The notes beneath the pieces are model-generated. The model was not told where the DNA came from. It made no database searches and saw only the letters and a program-made list of their open reading frames with translations. Shown here one piece after another: positions 52,119 through 61,798 of a stretch of DNA of 64,000 nt. Position 1 is the first letter of the stretch. Each line of letters begins with the position of its first letter. Source of the stretch: Brevibacillus brevis (GTDB lineage Bacteria > Bacillota > Bacilli > Brevibacillales > Brevibacillaceae); assembly GCF_001039275.2 (NCBI RefSeq), contig NZ_CP030117.1, forward strand, positions 6,179,001-6,243,000. Direction: 5' to 3'. The translations under genes and the position numbers were made by a program.

Positions 52119-53879
52119 TTAAAAGGTGTCGATGACCCAGTCCATTGTGGTAGAAAAAGCTTTCTTGATCGAACTGACGACTCCTGCAAGCCCTGTCTGC
52201 ACATTACTGAACAGCATCTGCTGGTCACCATTCGGTTGCGCCAAGGACTCTATCTTTACGTCCGCAAACACCCCGTCATAAATGTCGTCCTTTTTGTTCC
52301 CTTCACTATAGGCCGCTTCCAATGCGACACCACCGCTGCTAATGCTTGGGCCGATCTGTTGCTTTTCCAAGAGCGGTATCTTGTCCACGGAAACACTGAG
52401 ATGGTCACCTTGAACCATAATTTCGAATGGACGCGTATTTTTAATGTTGATCGGGTATTTTTCCAGCTCGGGAGCACCAGACTCGCCTTGCTCTCTCGTA
52501 TAAACTGACGCACGGTCGAAGGTCAAATCCTCAGGATTCCAAATCACTTGGCTCAATTCCGTCTTGAAAAGCTCCTGAACCTCTCCTTTTTCCTTCTTCT
52601 GCTCGACGCGCAGCTCATTATCATGCAGGACGACCCGTACAAAGCTACCTTTTTCCTGATCATAGCGCAAATAAATCGACTGTTTGCCGATTACATTCCC
52701 TTCCAGCTTGGCAGAAAGCTTGATATCTTCCTGGCTGTCGCTGTTTTTTAAATATAACATGCCAGAGCCAGTAGCTGGAGAGGTCAGGACGATCTGATCC
52801 TCCATAAATTGCGCGGCGCCACCGAGACGATCCCACTCTTTAGCCTGCTCTTCATCGCCGCGAACGAAGCGAATCTTTTCGTCGGTGTCTTTTTGGATGC
52901 GCATCAACAAATGATTCGTGTACCAGTAAGGCTCTGGCTGCACGCGAGTCAGGTTGTACAGATCACCCTCCCTGTCGTTGTAGGCGTTTCCTTCCCGGTT
53001 AAAGTGCATCGTAAAATACTTTTTGATATTCGCGTCGTTCGCATCTGCTACCAAGCGATTCATTCCGCCATACAGGGTGTTCGCATGCATAATCATATAG
53101 GCACCCGGGACAAAGCCCAATTGATCCATATACGTATCATTCATCAGCTTGTAGTCTGCGTTGATTCTCGCTTCCATCTTGTTTCTGTCTTCTATCGGGA
53201 TCATATTGCTGTCACGGATAAAGTCCATCAAGTAGTGGTTATAGTAGCCCACCTTTGCTTTATTCGTTAATTCACTCTCATCCTTTACCCCGATGAAATT
53301 ACCCTGATCATCAAACACATTGATATACGTCAACCGATAGCCGTTGGAACCGAGCTCCCAGAAGCCATTTTCCATCATTTTTTTCAAGTCTTCCGGCTGC
53401 AGGAATTTGTTCTCGCTGTTTCCCATCTTGTTGCCGTAAGACAATGCCGTTGCTTTGAAGTTGTACTTCTCCAAAAACGTCTGCGCAAACAAGCTCGAAT
53501 CGTTGCGACCATCTTCAAAGGATAAGAACAGTGCCTTGTCAGGAAGTGGCTTATTCTTCTTGTAAAAGTCCAAGATATCTTGTTGCGAGATCGTTTGATA
53601 GCCCTGGTCATACAACGCCTGAAGCTGCTCGTCCAATTGCTTCTTGGCTACTAATTTCGGTGTACCTGAACGACCTACGCCAAAATAGGAGATGGCGATA
53701 AAGCCTTTTTCATTCGTCCAGCTCGCTTTATTCGGTTCCTCGTACTTTTTCCAATCAAATACGGCATTGAATAACATGACGCCCAAGACGACTAGGATAG
53801 CGACCTGGATCAGCGTCTTGATGAATTTATTGCGATCTTTTTTCCGATAGTCCAAGACATCGCTCGTCGTTTTCCCCAT
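52119..53879 (-). CDS. Membrane-anchored polysaccharide-deacetylase-like protein with a C-terminal lectin-like domain
   Basis: About 586 residues. The start is ambiguous: ATG 53879, with GTG 53891 and GTG 53897 also in frame. Transmembrane anchor (about 20-40). A NodB/PgaB-like barrel region contains FLSFEDGRNDSSLFAQTFLE, where the usual DD is replaced by ED, followed by FKATALSYG and NGFWELGSNGYRLTY, with no HxxxH. Catalytic deacetylation is therefore doubtful. The C-terminal part (about 370-540) is a beta-sandwich of concanavalin-like form (LYLRYDQEKGSFVRVVL). Between synthase and hydrolase genes, it probably binds or modifies the nascent polymer outside the membrane. Confidence 0.65.
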   Translation of the reverse strand: MGKTTSDVLDYRKKDRNKFIKTLIQVAILVVLGVMLFNAVFDWKKYEEPNKASWTNEKGFIAISYFGVGRSGTPKLVAKKQLDEQLQALYDQGYQTISQQDILDFYKKNKPLPDKALFLSFEDGRNDSSLFAQTFLEKYNFKATALSYGNKMGNSENKFLQPEDLKKMMENGFWELGSNGYRLTYINVFDDQGNFIGVKDESELTNKAKVGYYNHYLMDFIRDSNMIPIEDRNKMEARINADYKLMNDTYMDQLGFVPGAYMIMHANTLYGGMNRLVADANDANIKKYFTMHFNREGNAYNDREGDLYNLTRVQPEPYWYTNHLLMRIQKDTDEKIRFVRGDEEQAKEWDRLGGAAQFMEDQIVLTSPATGSGMLYLKNSDSQEDIKLSAKLEGNVIGKQSIYLRYDQEKGSFVRVVLHDNELRVEQKKEKGEVQELFKTELSQVIWNPEDLTFDRASVYTREQGESGAPELEKYPINIKNTRPFEIMVQGDHLSVSVDKIPLLEKQQIGPSISSGGVALEAAYSEGNKKDDIYDGVFADVKIESLAQPNGDQQMLFSNVQTGLAGVVSSIKKAFSTTMDWVIDTF

Positions 53880-53915
53880 AACTCCTGACACCCTCACTCC
53901 CTTTGTCTTTCCCTC

Positions 53916-55799
53916 TTAAAATGGCAGGCCAAAGCCCTTCTTGTTCTTCTTTCGGGCTTCCTTTTTCAGTCTCGCTTCGACATCCTGTGGCGTTTCTCGC
54001 GTACCCCAAGTAGATTTCCAGAATGTCACCCAAGCTACTGGCATCTGCCATAACAGCACCAGCTCATAAAACACACAAAAGACAATCCCGAAAACCCACA
54101 GCTTGCTTCGACGAAAAAACAGATGGGCCAAGCTCATTAAGAGCGCCATCAACAGCAAGCCTATTAAAAACGTACCCGGGAAAATGTGATGAACGAGCGG
54201 AACGTATACGAGGTTGTACAGTACGATGACGGGAGCAGCGATAGGAACAATTAGACCAATGTAAAAGAAGATCGCCATAAAAGGCTCCTTGCGCCAAATA
54301 AAACCGCTGGCACGCAAAGATTCTCTCAACCACGAACGCTTCCAGCGCATCTGCTGCTTCAAAAATACGTTCATGTCTGACGGCACAATCGTCGAGCAAA
54401 TCGCAGAATCCTGATAACCTGTCCGATGTGTTCGCAAAATAAAGTTGGTCATGCTTCGGTCATCGCCAAAAGTGGCGGGCTGCCCGAGAAACTTCTGATT
54501 CAGCCATGCTTCAGAATGCTGCAAAATCAATTCCTTGCGATAGCAAGACAGCGGCCCAGACAAGCAAGTGACACTGTCAAACCACGACTCAGCCGCCTTC
54601 ATGATACGAAAAGCAATGTAGTAACGAACCGTTTGCAGCTTGGTGATCGCGTTGGTGAACTTGTTTTCCACATCCGTACGCCCTGCGACACCACCCATTT
54701 TCGGGTCTTGGAAAGGCTGTACGAGGTTGCGAATCGCAGTCGGTTCCAAAAAGCTGTCCGAATCAACGAAGACTACCAAATCGTGCTTGGCCATTTCCAC
54801 ACCTTTTACCAAAGCGACCCGTTTCCCCCCGTTTTCCGGAAGAATGTGCATCTTTACGCGTTCGCGGGTCATATAGCGCTCGGCCTCGTTATGAATCATA
54901 TCGATGACCTTTTGAATCTCTTCTGCCGATCGGTCCGTCGAGCGGTCGTCTACCACGATGACCTCCAGCTTATCAATCGGGTAGTTCTGATTCACACAAC
55001 TCAAAATCGTCCGGTGAATCCACTCCTCTTCGTTAAAACACGGAATAATGATGCTCACGCCCGGTGTATAGTCAGGATTGACGGGAACCTCCCGATAAAG
55101 AGCACCGAATAAATACCGTGTCAGCAAAAAGGCAGCGGCAATCAAGCTGTACAAATACAAGTACATGTTGTATTTGAAATAAATCACGCTCTCCGCGCGC
55201 ATGAGCACGATAAACGCCGCAGCGAAAAACAGGGAAGCACTTGCGATATAAATGGCGTATCCCCAGCGCTTTTTGCGAAAATACTCGGTCAGCGGTTTGG
55301 AAAACTCAAAGGCGAGCATGAATTTCTGACGCCCGTCCTCTTCCTGCGTAAACCGGCGAACAACAGTTGCATCCAGCTTCACCGTTGACTCATAGCCTTC
55401 TGGCATTGTGCCTGGTGGGATCGTGCAATGGATCATAAACACTTGTCCCACCTGGATATCTTCCATCTCCGAATCTAGTTCAACTAATAGGCCCGTCGAA
55501 GAAATATCGACGGCTCTGGCCTTGATTCCATCCTGGACCCGCTGTTTCTTGGTCAATAGCGTCACCGGGAAATCCGCCATATAGCGCAGACTCAGCATCC
55601 GAATGCGATTCAAATATTCCGGGTCCTCTAGCTGTCCTGGCTCATCCGTATCTTTCGCACCGCGTCGGTCCACTTGGACACGAATTTTCTCCGGGTCTGG
55701 CACATTCGATAGCATGCGTCTCTCCGTTTTGGAAACCGTCAGCACCTCTTCGATTTTCTCTTTCTTTTTCGGCTTTATTTTCTCTATCAACTGTTTCAT
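53916..55799 (-). CDS. PilZ-fused processive glycosyltransferase (GT2 polysaccharide synthase)
   Basis: 627 residues. The N-terminal PilZ-type domain (about 60-175) has the conserved AVDISSTGLLVEL motif, but the usual RxxxR is replaced by a shifted arginine cluster (RIRMLSLRYMADFPV), so c-di-GMP binding is likely but not certain. Two transmembrane helices, then the GT2 core: VSIIIPCFNEEEW, VVDDRSTDRSAE, FVDSDSF, GDDRSMT and the processive-synthase motif QQMRWKRSW. Four C-terminal helices form the export channel. The layout resembles hyaluronan/PNAG/cellulose synthases. Together with the UDP-sugar dehydrogenase next to it, a uronic-acid-containing polymer is predicted. Confidence 0.85.
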   Translation of the reverse strand: MKQLIEKIKPKKKEKIEEVLTVSKTERRMLSNVPDPEKIRVQVDRRGAKDTDEPGQLEDPEYLNRIRMLSLRYMADFPVTLLTKKQRVQDGIKARAVDISSTGLLVELDSEMEDIQVGQVFMIHCTIPPGTMPEGYESTVKLDATVVRRFTQEEDGRQKFMLAFEFSKPLTEYFRKKRWGYAIYIASASLFFAAAFIVLMRAESVIYFKYNMYLYLYSLIAAAFLLTRYLFGALYREVPVNPDYTPGVSIIIPCFNEEEWIHRTILSCVNQNYPIDKLEVIVVDDRSTDRSAEEIQKVIDMIHNEAERYMTRERVKMHILPENGGKRVALVKGVEMAKHDLVVFVDSDSFLEPTAIRNLVQPFQDPKMGGVAGRTDVENKFTNAITKLQTVRYYIAFRIMKAAESWFDSVTCLSGPLSCYRKELILQHSEAWLNQKFLGQPATFGDDRSMTNFILRTHRTGYQDSAICSTIVPSDMNVFLKQQMRWKRSWLRESLRASGFIWRKEPFMAIFFYIGLIVPIAAPVIVLYNLVYVPLVHHIFPGTFLIGLLLMALLMSLAHLFFRRSKLWVFGIVFCVFYELVLLWQMPVAWVTFWKSTWGTRETPQDVEARLKKEARKKNKKGFGLPF

Positions 55800-55825
55800 C
55801 CCTGTCGCTCTCTCCCCTCCACTGC

Positions 55826-57139
55826 CTACAAGCTCCAGTAATGAAATCCACTGTTTTCAAAGTCAGCTTTGGAATAAATCTCTTTTATATCGATCATGAT
55901 TTTCGCTTCGTTCTTGCCGTACATCGCGGCAAAATCAGCGACTTCCATCTGGGCAAAGGGAGTATGCGGTACCGCTACAACCACAATGTCCAAGTCATGG
56001 AGAGCCTTCGTTTCTGACAGCTCGATGCCGTATTCCTCGTATGCCTCCCGAGGATCTACCATCGGGTCTACGACTAGTGGGTTGATCCCGTATTCCCTCA
56101 GCTCCTCAATGATATCCGTCACCTTGGTATTTCTGATATCCGCGCAATTCTCTTTGTAGGACAGTCCGAGTATGCCAATCCGTACATCCTTGAGGTCGAG
56201 CTTTGAACGAACAGCCATTTTGATAATTTGTTGGGCCACATATTTCCCCATGCCATCGTTAATGTGTCTGGCCGCCAAAATAATGCGGGAGCGATAGCCG
56301 CTGTCTTCTGCTTTGTATGTTAAATAGTAAGGGTCGATACCGATGCAATGCCCGCCGACCAAGCCCGGTGAAAAAGGGAGGAAGTTCCACTTGGTTCCTG
56401 CCGCTTGCAATACTGCTTTCGTCGGAATATCCATCTGGTTGAACAGCATGGCCAGCTCATTCATAAACGCAATATTGACATCCCGCTGAGCATTTTCAAT
56501 GACTTTCGCCGCTTCCGCTACCTTAATGCTTTCTGCTCGATAAACGCCTGCCTTGATCACGAGCTCGTAGACGCTTGCTACGATTCCCAGTGTTTCTTCA
56601 TCCATCCCCGATACGATCTTGACGATGTTTTCCAGACGATTTACTTTGTCTCCCGGGTTGATGCGTTCAGGTGAATAGCCGACCTTGAAGTCTAGGCCAC
56701 AACGCAGGCCCGATTCCGCCTCGATGATTGGCAAGCAGACGTCTTCGGTTGCCCCTGGATAAACGGTGGATTCAAAGACAACGATTGACCCTTTTCTCAA
56801 CTGTCTGCCAACCATGCGGGATGCACTTTCTACATATTTCAAGTCGGGGACATTGCCGCTTTTGACCGGAGTAGGTACTGCCACGATAAAAAATCGCGCT
56901 TCCTGCAATCTATTTTCATCTGAAGTGAATTCAATAGCGGTGTCACTCGTCAGCTCCTGATCCACGTCAGCATCATGAAAGTGTCCCTTTTGATAGGCTG
57001 CTACTTTCTCTTTGTTTACATCGAATCCAATCACAGCAGCACGCTGGGATAGTGCCATCGCAATCGGCAAGCCTACGTACCCAAGACCGACGACAGCAAT
57101 TTTTTCTTTCCTCTCCACAATCCCTTCGTACAAACTCAT
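55826..57139 (-). CDS. UDP-sugar (UDP-GlcNAc/GalNAc-type) 6-dehydrogenase
   Basis: 437 residues. NAD-binding VVGLGYVGLPIAMALS, catalytic-site segments FESTVYPGATEDVCLP, GYSPERINPGD, KVIENAQRDVNIAF and the Cys motif GLVGGHCIGIDPYYLTYKA, with the C-terminal Rossmann domain GILGLSYKENCADIRNTK. The GGHCIGIDPYYLT form resembles the WbpA/TviB branch acting on UDP-N-acetylhexosamines rather than plain UDP-glucose dehydrogenases. It oxidises the sugar to a uronic acid for the adjacent synthase. The exact substrate is an inference. Confidence 0.85.
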   Translation of the reverse strand: MSLYEGIVERKEKIAVVGLGYVGLPIAMALSQRAAVIGFDVNKEKVAAYQKGHFHDADVDQELTSDTAIEFTSDENRLQEARFFIVAVPTPVKSGNVPDLKYVESASRMVGRQLRKGSIVVFESTVYPGATEDVCLPIIEAESGLRCGLDFKVGYSPERINPGDKVNRLENIVKIVSGMDEETLGIVASVYELVIKAGVYRAESIKVAEAAKVIENAQRDVNIAFMNELAMLFNQMDIPTKAVLQAAGTKWNFLPFSPGLVGGHCIGIDPYYLTYKAEDSGYRSRIILAARHINDGMGKYVAQQIIKMAVRSKLDLKDVRIGILGLSYKENCADIRNTKVTDIIEELREYGINPLVVDPMVDPREAYEEYGIELSETKALHDLDIVVVAVPHTPFAQMEVADFAAMYGKNEAKIMIDIKEIYSKADFENSGFHYWSL

Positions 57140-57172
57140 AAGCTAGCTCCCTCTCCCTGTTCTATTTTGGCT

Positions 57173-58627
57173 TTATTGGCCAAACATCGCTGTCATGGGT
57201 ACAAGCGTGTATCCCTTGCTTCTAAGCTGATCAATTACGATTGGTAGCGCCTCTATTGTGTGAATGTCATCGAGCATGTGCAGCAGAATCACACTTCCGC
57301 TCCGCGTCTGCTCCATAATGGTTTTGACGATATCGTCGGTACTCCGTTTCTTGTCGTAATCGGACGGCGTCACATCATAAATCGTAATATCCTCGTAGCC
57401 CGTCGCTGCAATCGCCTTGAGTGTCTGTTCGTCAAACGCCCCGGTTGGCGGTCTGAAATACATCGTCGGCTTCTGCTGAATCGCTTCGGTAATAATCTGA
57501 TGGGCTTTGACAATCTCTTTTTGCAATGATTCCGGCGCTATTTTGGTATTCACCGGATGAGAATAGGTGTGGTTGGCTACGTCGTGTCCCGCTTCCGCAA
57601 TCGCTCTCGCCAAGTTTGGATTTCGCTCTACACCATCTGCACGAAGGAAAAACGAAGCCTTTACTCCTTTTTTGTCCAAGATATCGAGAATCTTCGTAAC
57701 TGTTTGATCCGTACCCCAATCATCGAAGGACAAGGCAACCATCTTCTTGTCTGTTTCTTTTCGATAGATGAGATTTGGCTTGGACTCGTGATACGCCGCA
57801 TTCATTTTTGCTGCATCAAAACCCGGAATTTCTTGCAGCGGCTTACGCTCCCGGCCTTGTGCAATCAACTCGTGTAATGGGACGAATCTGTATCCGACAT
57901 CCGTAGCTGCTTCTGAGAGAAGACGGATGTTTTCGATTACAGACTTGTTCTCTTCTGTGTCCATCGCGATGATACCGCCGCGATTCATGTACTTTCTTAA
58001 GTAATGATTTTTTTGCTCTTCCGTCTCTTTTTGCCAATTGTGCAGAAACAGACTGGAGGACACGACCGCTTCTTGTCCATTGTGAGCGGCTGCCAATCGA
58101 AGATCGTCGGAGTAATCGCCCGACTTCGTTCTGATATACTGCGGTGTTTTATCGGTCTCTCTTTTGATGACCTCATTAGCCAATTTGATATCTTCGTACA
58201 TTTTCTCGTAAGGTTGGCCCTGCAAATCCGACTTGTTCAACGTATTGTTTTCGATCTCGTGACCTCTGGCGACAATTTCCCGCGCAATGTCAGGCTCTTC
58301 CGCTACTCTCATTCCTGGCATGAAAAAAGCTGCCTTGATGTGGTACTTGTCCAACTCATCGAGCAGTCTTTTCATCGTGTCCTTATCTGCCATCCCATTA
58401 AAAGTAAGAGCAAGCTGTCTTTGCGTCGTGTAGACCATAGACACCGCCTTGCTCTTTTCCCCTTGGTAACGCTCGATTTTTTCAGGTTTGGCTGGCGCTG
58501 GGCCGTTATCTGCACCGTTTTCTTTCCCCTGAAACGGTGAACAGCCTGCCAACAATGCCACGATCGCTACCAGGGAGATCCAGTGAAATAATTGGAACCC
58601 ACTGGCCCCTTTTTTATGACTAATCAT
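57173..58627 (-). CDS. Lipoprotein with two polysaccharide-deacetylase domains, the first degenerate
   Basis: 484 residues from ATG 58627 (AAGGGG upstream); the open frame extends to 58666. Lipobox LLAGC gives a lipoprotein. Two NodB domains in tandem. The first (about 55-250) has lost the metal/catalytic signature: TFNGMADKDT where TFDDG is expected and NNTLNKS instead of HTxxH. The second (about 290-480) is intact: SFDDWGTDQT, ANHTYSHP, FRPPTGAFDEQTL and LLHMLDD. It should deacetylate N-acetylhexosamines outside the membrane. First gene of the exopolysaccharide operon. Confidence 0.85.
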   Translation of the reverse strand: MISHKKGASGFQLFHWISLVAIVALLAGCSPFQGKENGADNGPAPAKPEKIERYQGEKSKAVSMVYTTQRQLALTFNGMADKDTMKRLLDELDKYHIKAAFFMPGMRVAEEPDIAREIVARGHEIENNTLNKSDLQGQPYEKMYEDIKLANEVIKRETDKTPQYIRTKSGDYSDDLRLAAAHNGQEAVVSSSLFLHNWQKETEEQKNHYLRKYMNRGGIIAMDTEENKSVIENIRLLSEAATDVGYRFVPLHELIAQGRERKPLQEIPGFDAAKMNAAYHESKPNLIYRKETDKKMVALSFDDWGTDQTVTKILDILDKKGVKASFFLRADGVERNPNLARAIAEAGHDVANHTYSHPVNTKIAPESLQKEIVKAHQIITEAIQQKPTMYFRPPTGAFDEQTLKAIAATGYEDITIYDVTPSDYDKKRSTDDIVKTIMEQTRSGSVILLHMLDDIHTIEALPIVIDQLRSKGYTLVPMTAMFGQ

Positions 58628-58823
58628 GATTGTCCCCTTTTCATGTAAGAAATGCCCTTTACGCATAAAAAAACGACTATTTCATCTGCGTAACAAGTAA
58701 AGTGTAATCAAACACTCTTCCGCAAAAATGAACATAGTCTACCTCCACACGCTAGACTAACATAACCACCTATACCAAACAACTTTATGAAGCGGTTTCA
58801 AATATGACAATTTATGGGGAACA

Positions 58824-58853
58824 TAAAAAAAGACGAGCCTCATCAGGCCCGTC
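58824..58853 (-). terminator. Terminator of the GABA operon
   Basis: Minus strand GACGGGCCT-gatg-AGGCTCGTC followed by TTTTTTT, just after the aldehyde dehydrogenase stop codon. Confidence 0.85.
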
Positions 58854-58861
58854 ATTCGCTG

Positions 58862-60286
58862 TTACAGTTTGATCGCGATTAATTTTAGTTCCGTTAACTC
58901 CTCGACCGCATACTTGATACCTTCGCGGCCAAAGCCACTGTCTTTTACACCGCCGTACGGCATGTTGTCCACGCGGAACGTCGGAATGTCGTTGATCATC
59001 ACGCCTCCGACCTCCAGCTCTTCCGCTGCGCGCATAGCCGCGTGAATGTCACTCGTATAGATGCCTGCCTGCAAGCCGAATCGGGAGTCATTTACCGCCT
59101 CAATTGCTTCGTCCATCGTCTCAAACGGTGTAACGACAACGATTGGACCGAATACTTCTTGGCAAGAGACAGCAACATGTGCGCCCACATTCGTCAGAAT
59201 CGTAGGAGCAAAGAGGTTGTCGCTGACAGCCTTCCCGCCAGTAACTACATGTGCCCCTGCTTCTACTGCTTCCTGTACCCATGCTCCCATGCGTTCATGA
59301 TCCTTGGCGGAGATTACAGAAGACATGTCTGTCTCTTCGTTCAGCGGATCACCCAGCACGAGCTTTCCAGTGCCAGCCTTAAACTTCTCCAGGAACTCTT
59401 CGTACTTGCTCTGGTGAATATAGACGCGTTGCAGTGAGATACACACTTGACCACTAAAGGAGAAGGCACCTGTCACACAACGATCAATCAACGCTTGCGT
59501 GATTTCCACGTTGTGGTCGATGATTACTGCGGAGTTGGAGCCAAGCTCCAAGGTCACGCGCTTGAGTCCCGCTTTGTTTTTCATCGCAATTCCAACCGCA
59601 GGGCTTCCCGTAAAGGTGATCGCGGCAATTCGGCTATCACTGACCAGCTTTTCGCCTACGACTGCGCCTTTTCCAGGCAAAATATTGAGCGCTCCTGCTG
59701 GCAAGCCTGCCTCTGCGAAAATATCGGCCAGGATCAGCGAGCTAAGCGGCGTCTGACTCGCTGGCTTCAGCACGACGGTATTTCCTGCGGCAATAGCAGG
59801 CCCGACCTTGTGTGCTACGAGGTTAAATGGAAAGTTAAAAGGCGTGATCGCGCCGACTACGCCGATTGGCTTGCGTACCGTAAAAGCAAGACGTCCTTCA
59901 CCACCCGGTGCTGCATCGAGCGGCACCGTCTCTCCGTGAATACGCTTCGCTTCTTCTGCTGCGAACTTGTAAGTCTGGATTGTCCGAGCGATTTCTACAC
60001 GACCCGTGCGAAGTGGCTTGGCGGCTTCCTGTGCGAGGATGACCGCCAGTTCCTCCTTTCGTGCTTCCATAATCGCAGCGGCTTTTTCCAGTATCAAGGC
60101 GCGCTGACTGGCTGGCATTTTCGCCATGACTTTGGCAGCAGCTTTTGCCGCCTTGATTGCCTCGTCGACATCATGATCGTCTGCCTGAGCGATTTCTGCC
60201 AGCAGCTCCCCGGAGTAAGGGGAATAGAGTGACGCGTATTCTTTTGCTTCTTTCCATTGTCCGTTGATGTAGAGATGCTTTTTCAT
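58862..60286 (-). CDS. gabD: Aldehyde dehydrogenase, probably succinate-semialdehyde dehydrogenase
   Basis: 474 residues from ATG 60286; the frame is open to 60535 but that part overlaps gabT. NAD(P)-dependent ALDH fold: PFNFPFNLVAHKVGPAIAAG, FTGSPAVG, catalytic Glu in LELGSN, catalytic Cys in FSGQVCIS (about 283), and the C-terminal EVFGPIVVV and YGGVKDSGFGREG. It directly follows the transaminase gene in one operon controlled by a sigma-54 regulator, the same set known for the GABA shunt of Bacillus. Substrate assignment rests on this context; ALDHs are hard to assign from sequence alone. Confidence 0.8.
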   Translation of the reverse strand: MKKHLYINGQWKEAKEYASLYSPYSGELLAEIAQADDHDVDEAIKAAKAAAKVMAKMPASQRALILEKAAAIMEARKEELAVILAQEAAKPLRTGRVEIARTIQTYKFAAEEAKRIHGETVPLDAAPGGEGRLAFTVRKPIGVVGAITPFNFPFNLVAHKVGPAIAAGNTVVLKPASQTPLSSLILADIFAEAGLPAGALNILPGKGAVVGEKLVSDSRIAAITFTGSPAVGIAMKNKAGLKRVTLELGSNSAVIIDHNVEITQALIDRCVTGAFSFSGQVCISLQRVYIHQSKYEEFLEKFKAGTGKLVLGDPLNEETDMSSVISAKDHERMGAWVQEAVEAGAHVVTGGKAVSDNLFAPTILTNVGAHVAVSCQEVFGPIVVVTPFETMDEAIEAVNDSRFGLQAGIYTSDIHAAMRAAEELEVGGVMINDIPTFRVDNMPYGGVKDSGFGREGIKYAVEELTELKLIAIKL

Positions 60287-60312
60287 GAGTATGGAGAACC
60301 CCCTCGGGCGTT

Positions 60313-61662
60313 TTAGTTCGTCACGTATTGGCTTTTCAGAACATCTGTCATAATATCCAGTGCCTCTTCCAATTGCTCGTCTGTAATAACCAGTGGAGAC
60401 AGGAAGCGCAGTACATTGCTGTGGACACCAGCAGAAAGCACGATGACGCCAGACTCGTAGCAGCCTTTGGTCAAGCCAGCAACGAGCTCTTTCGCTGGTT
60501 GTTTGGTTGTTGGATCGATAAATTCTACAGCGCACATCGCCCCCAGCCCGCGCACTTCTGCGATCACAGGGAAATCTTTTTGCAACGCGTGGAAATGTGC
60601 CTTGATCTTGTCCCCGATCACCTGTGCACGACCAGACAGGTCTTCGCGCTCCATTTTTTCAATGACTGCCAAAGCCGCTACACAGCCAAGCGGGCTTCCT
60701 CCATAGGTACCGCCAATCTCACCTGGGTTTGGCGCGTCCATGATTTCTGCGCGTCCCGTAACCGCAGAGATGGGTAAGCCTGCCGCGATGGATTTGGACA
60801 TGGTGATGAGATCTGGCTCGATACCGAAATGGGTAGAAGCAAACATGGCACCAGTACGACCGAAGCCTGTTTGAATCTCATCGGAAATAAATAGGATTTG
60901 ATGCTTTTTACAAATGTGATAGACACCTTGAACGAAGGACACAGGCGGAACGATAAAGCCGCCTTCTCCCTGAATCGGTTCCATAATTACAGCAGCCACT
61001 TCTTCCGGTGCAACCTCAGTCAAGAGGAAGTCCTCGAACTGACGCACGCAGAATTGCGCGTACTCATCATCTGTCATGGATTCCGGCTTGTTCAGTGGAT
61101 ACGGGAACTGCGCTTTATACGTAGCTGGAGCGAATGGACCCATCTGGAATTTGTACGGCTTCACCTTGGAAGTCAGTGACATGCCCAGAAGCGTACGGCC
61201 GTGGAAGCCGCGGCTAAAGGAAATGATGCCTGGGCGTCCTGTGTATTTGCGGGCGATTTTCACCGCGTTCTCGACTGCTTCTGCTCCACTGTTTGCGAGC
61301 ATCGTCTTCTTTTCAAAGCTGCCTGGCGTGATTTGCGTCAGCTTCTCAGCCAAGGCAACATAAGGCTCATACATCCCTACGTGGAAGCAAGGATGGATGT
61401 ATTTGTCTAGCTGCGCTTTTAGTGCCTCGACTACTTCCGGCGGACAGTGTCCGGCATTCAGTGTACCGATCGCTCCGGCAAAATCGATGTACGTATTGCC
61501 ATCTACATCCGTAACCAATGCACCTGAAGCTGACTCTACAAAAACAGGGGTGTTGTTGCCGACACCTTTTGGAACGAACTGCTTTCTTTTTTCAATCAGG
61601 GCCGCTCCCTTTGGACCTGGCACACCAGCAGCTACGTTTACAAATTGACGTTGTTTGGACAT
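60313..61662 (-). CDS. gabT: 4-aminobutyrate aminotransferase
   Basis: 449 residues from ATG 61662, with GAGGAGAGG upstream. Class-III PLP transaminase: NSGAEAVENAVKIAR, FSRGFHGRTLLGMSLTSK, EPIQGEGGF, DEIQTGFGRTGAMFA and the PLP-lysine in TMSKSIAAGLPISAV (about 289). GGTYGGSPLGCVAA completes the site. Sequence is close to GabT enzymes, which convert GABA and 2-oxoglutarate to succinate semialdehyde and glutamate. Transcribed from the -24/-12 promoter at 61730-61747. Confidence 0.9.
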   Translation of the reverse strand: MSKQRQFVNVAAGVPGPKGAALIEKRKQFVPKGVGNNTPVFVESASGALVTDVDGNTYIDFAGAIGTLNAGHCPPEVVEALKAQLDKYIHPCFHVGMYEPYVALAEKLTQITPGSFEKKTMLANSGAEAVENAVKIARKYTGRPGIISFSRGFHGRTLLGMSLTSKVKPYKFQMGPFAPATYKAQFPYPLNKPESMTDDEYAQFCVRQFEDFLLTEVAPEEVAAVIMEPIQGEGGFIVPPVSFVQGVYHICKKHQILFISDEIQTGFGRTGAMFASTHFGIEPDLITMSKSIAAGLPISAVTGRAEIMDAPNPGEIGGTYGGSPLGCVAALAVIEKMEREDLSGRAQVIGDKIKAHFHALQKDFPVIAEVRGLGAMCAVEFIDPTTKQPAKELVAGLTKGCYESGVIVLSAGVHSNVLRFLSPLVITDEQLEEALDIMTDVLKSQYVTN

Positions 61663-61729
61663 ATCGTTTCCTCTCCTCGTTCGAGATGGTATTAGTTGAA
61701 TGCTTGCTTGTAAACTCAACCACGATATG

Positions 61730-61747
61730 TAGCAATACCTATGCCAA
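61730..61747 (-). promoter_or_regulatory. gabT: Sigma-54 (-24/-12) promoter of gabT
   Basis: Minus strand TTGGCATAGGTATTGCTA (61747-61730): GG and GC are separated exactly as required, with TTGGCA and TTGCT fully conserved. Transcription should begin near 61720, about 58 bases before the gabT start. Confidence 0.88.
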
Positions 61748-61798
61748 ACGCCAGAGCTTGATGAAATCGCGTTTCCGGCGCTACGGTCACATCGAATT

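Noticed and set aside
55480-55640. Firm claim of c-di-GMP binding by the PilZ domain
   Set aside because: The DxSxxG part is present but the RxxxR motif is not in standard form, so only likelihood is stated in the gene entry.
60287-60535. N-terminal extension of the aldehyde dehydrogenase
   Set aside because: It overlaps the end of gabT out of frame, and the normal ALDH N-terminus begins at ATG 60286.
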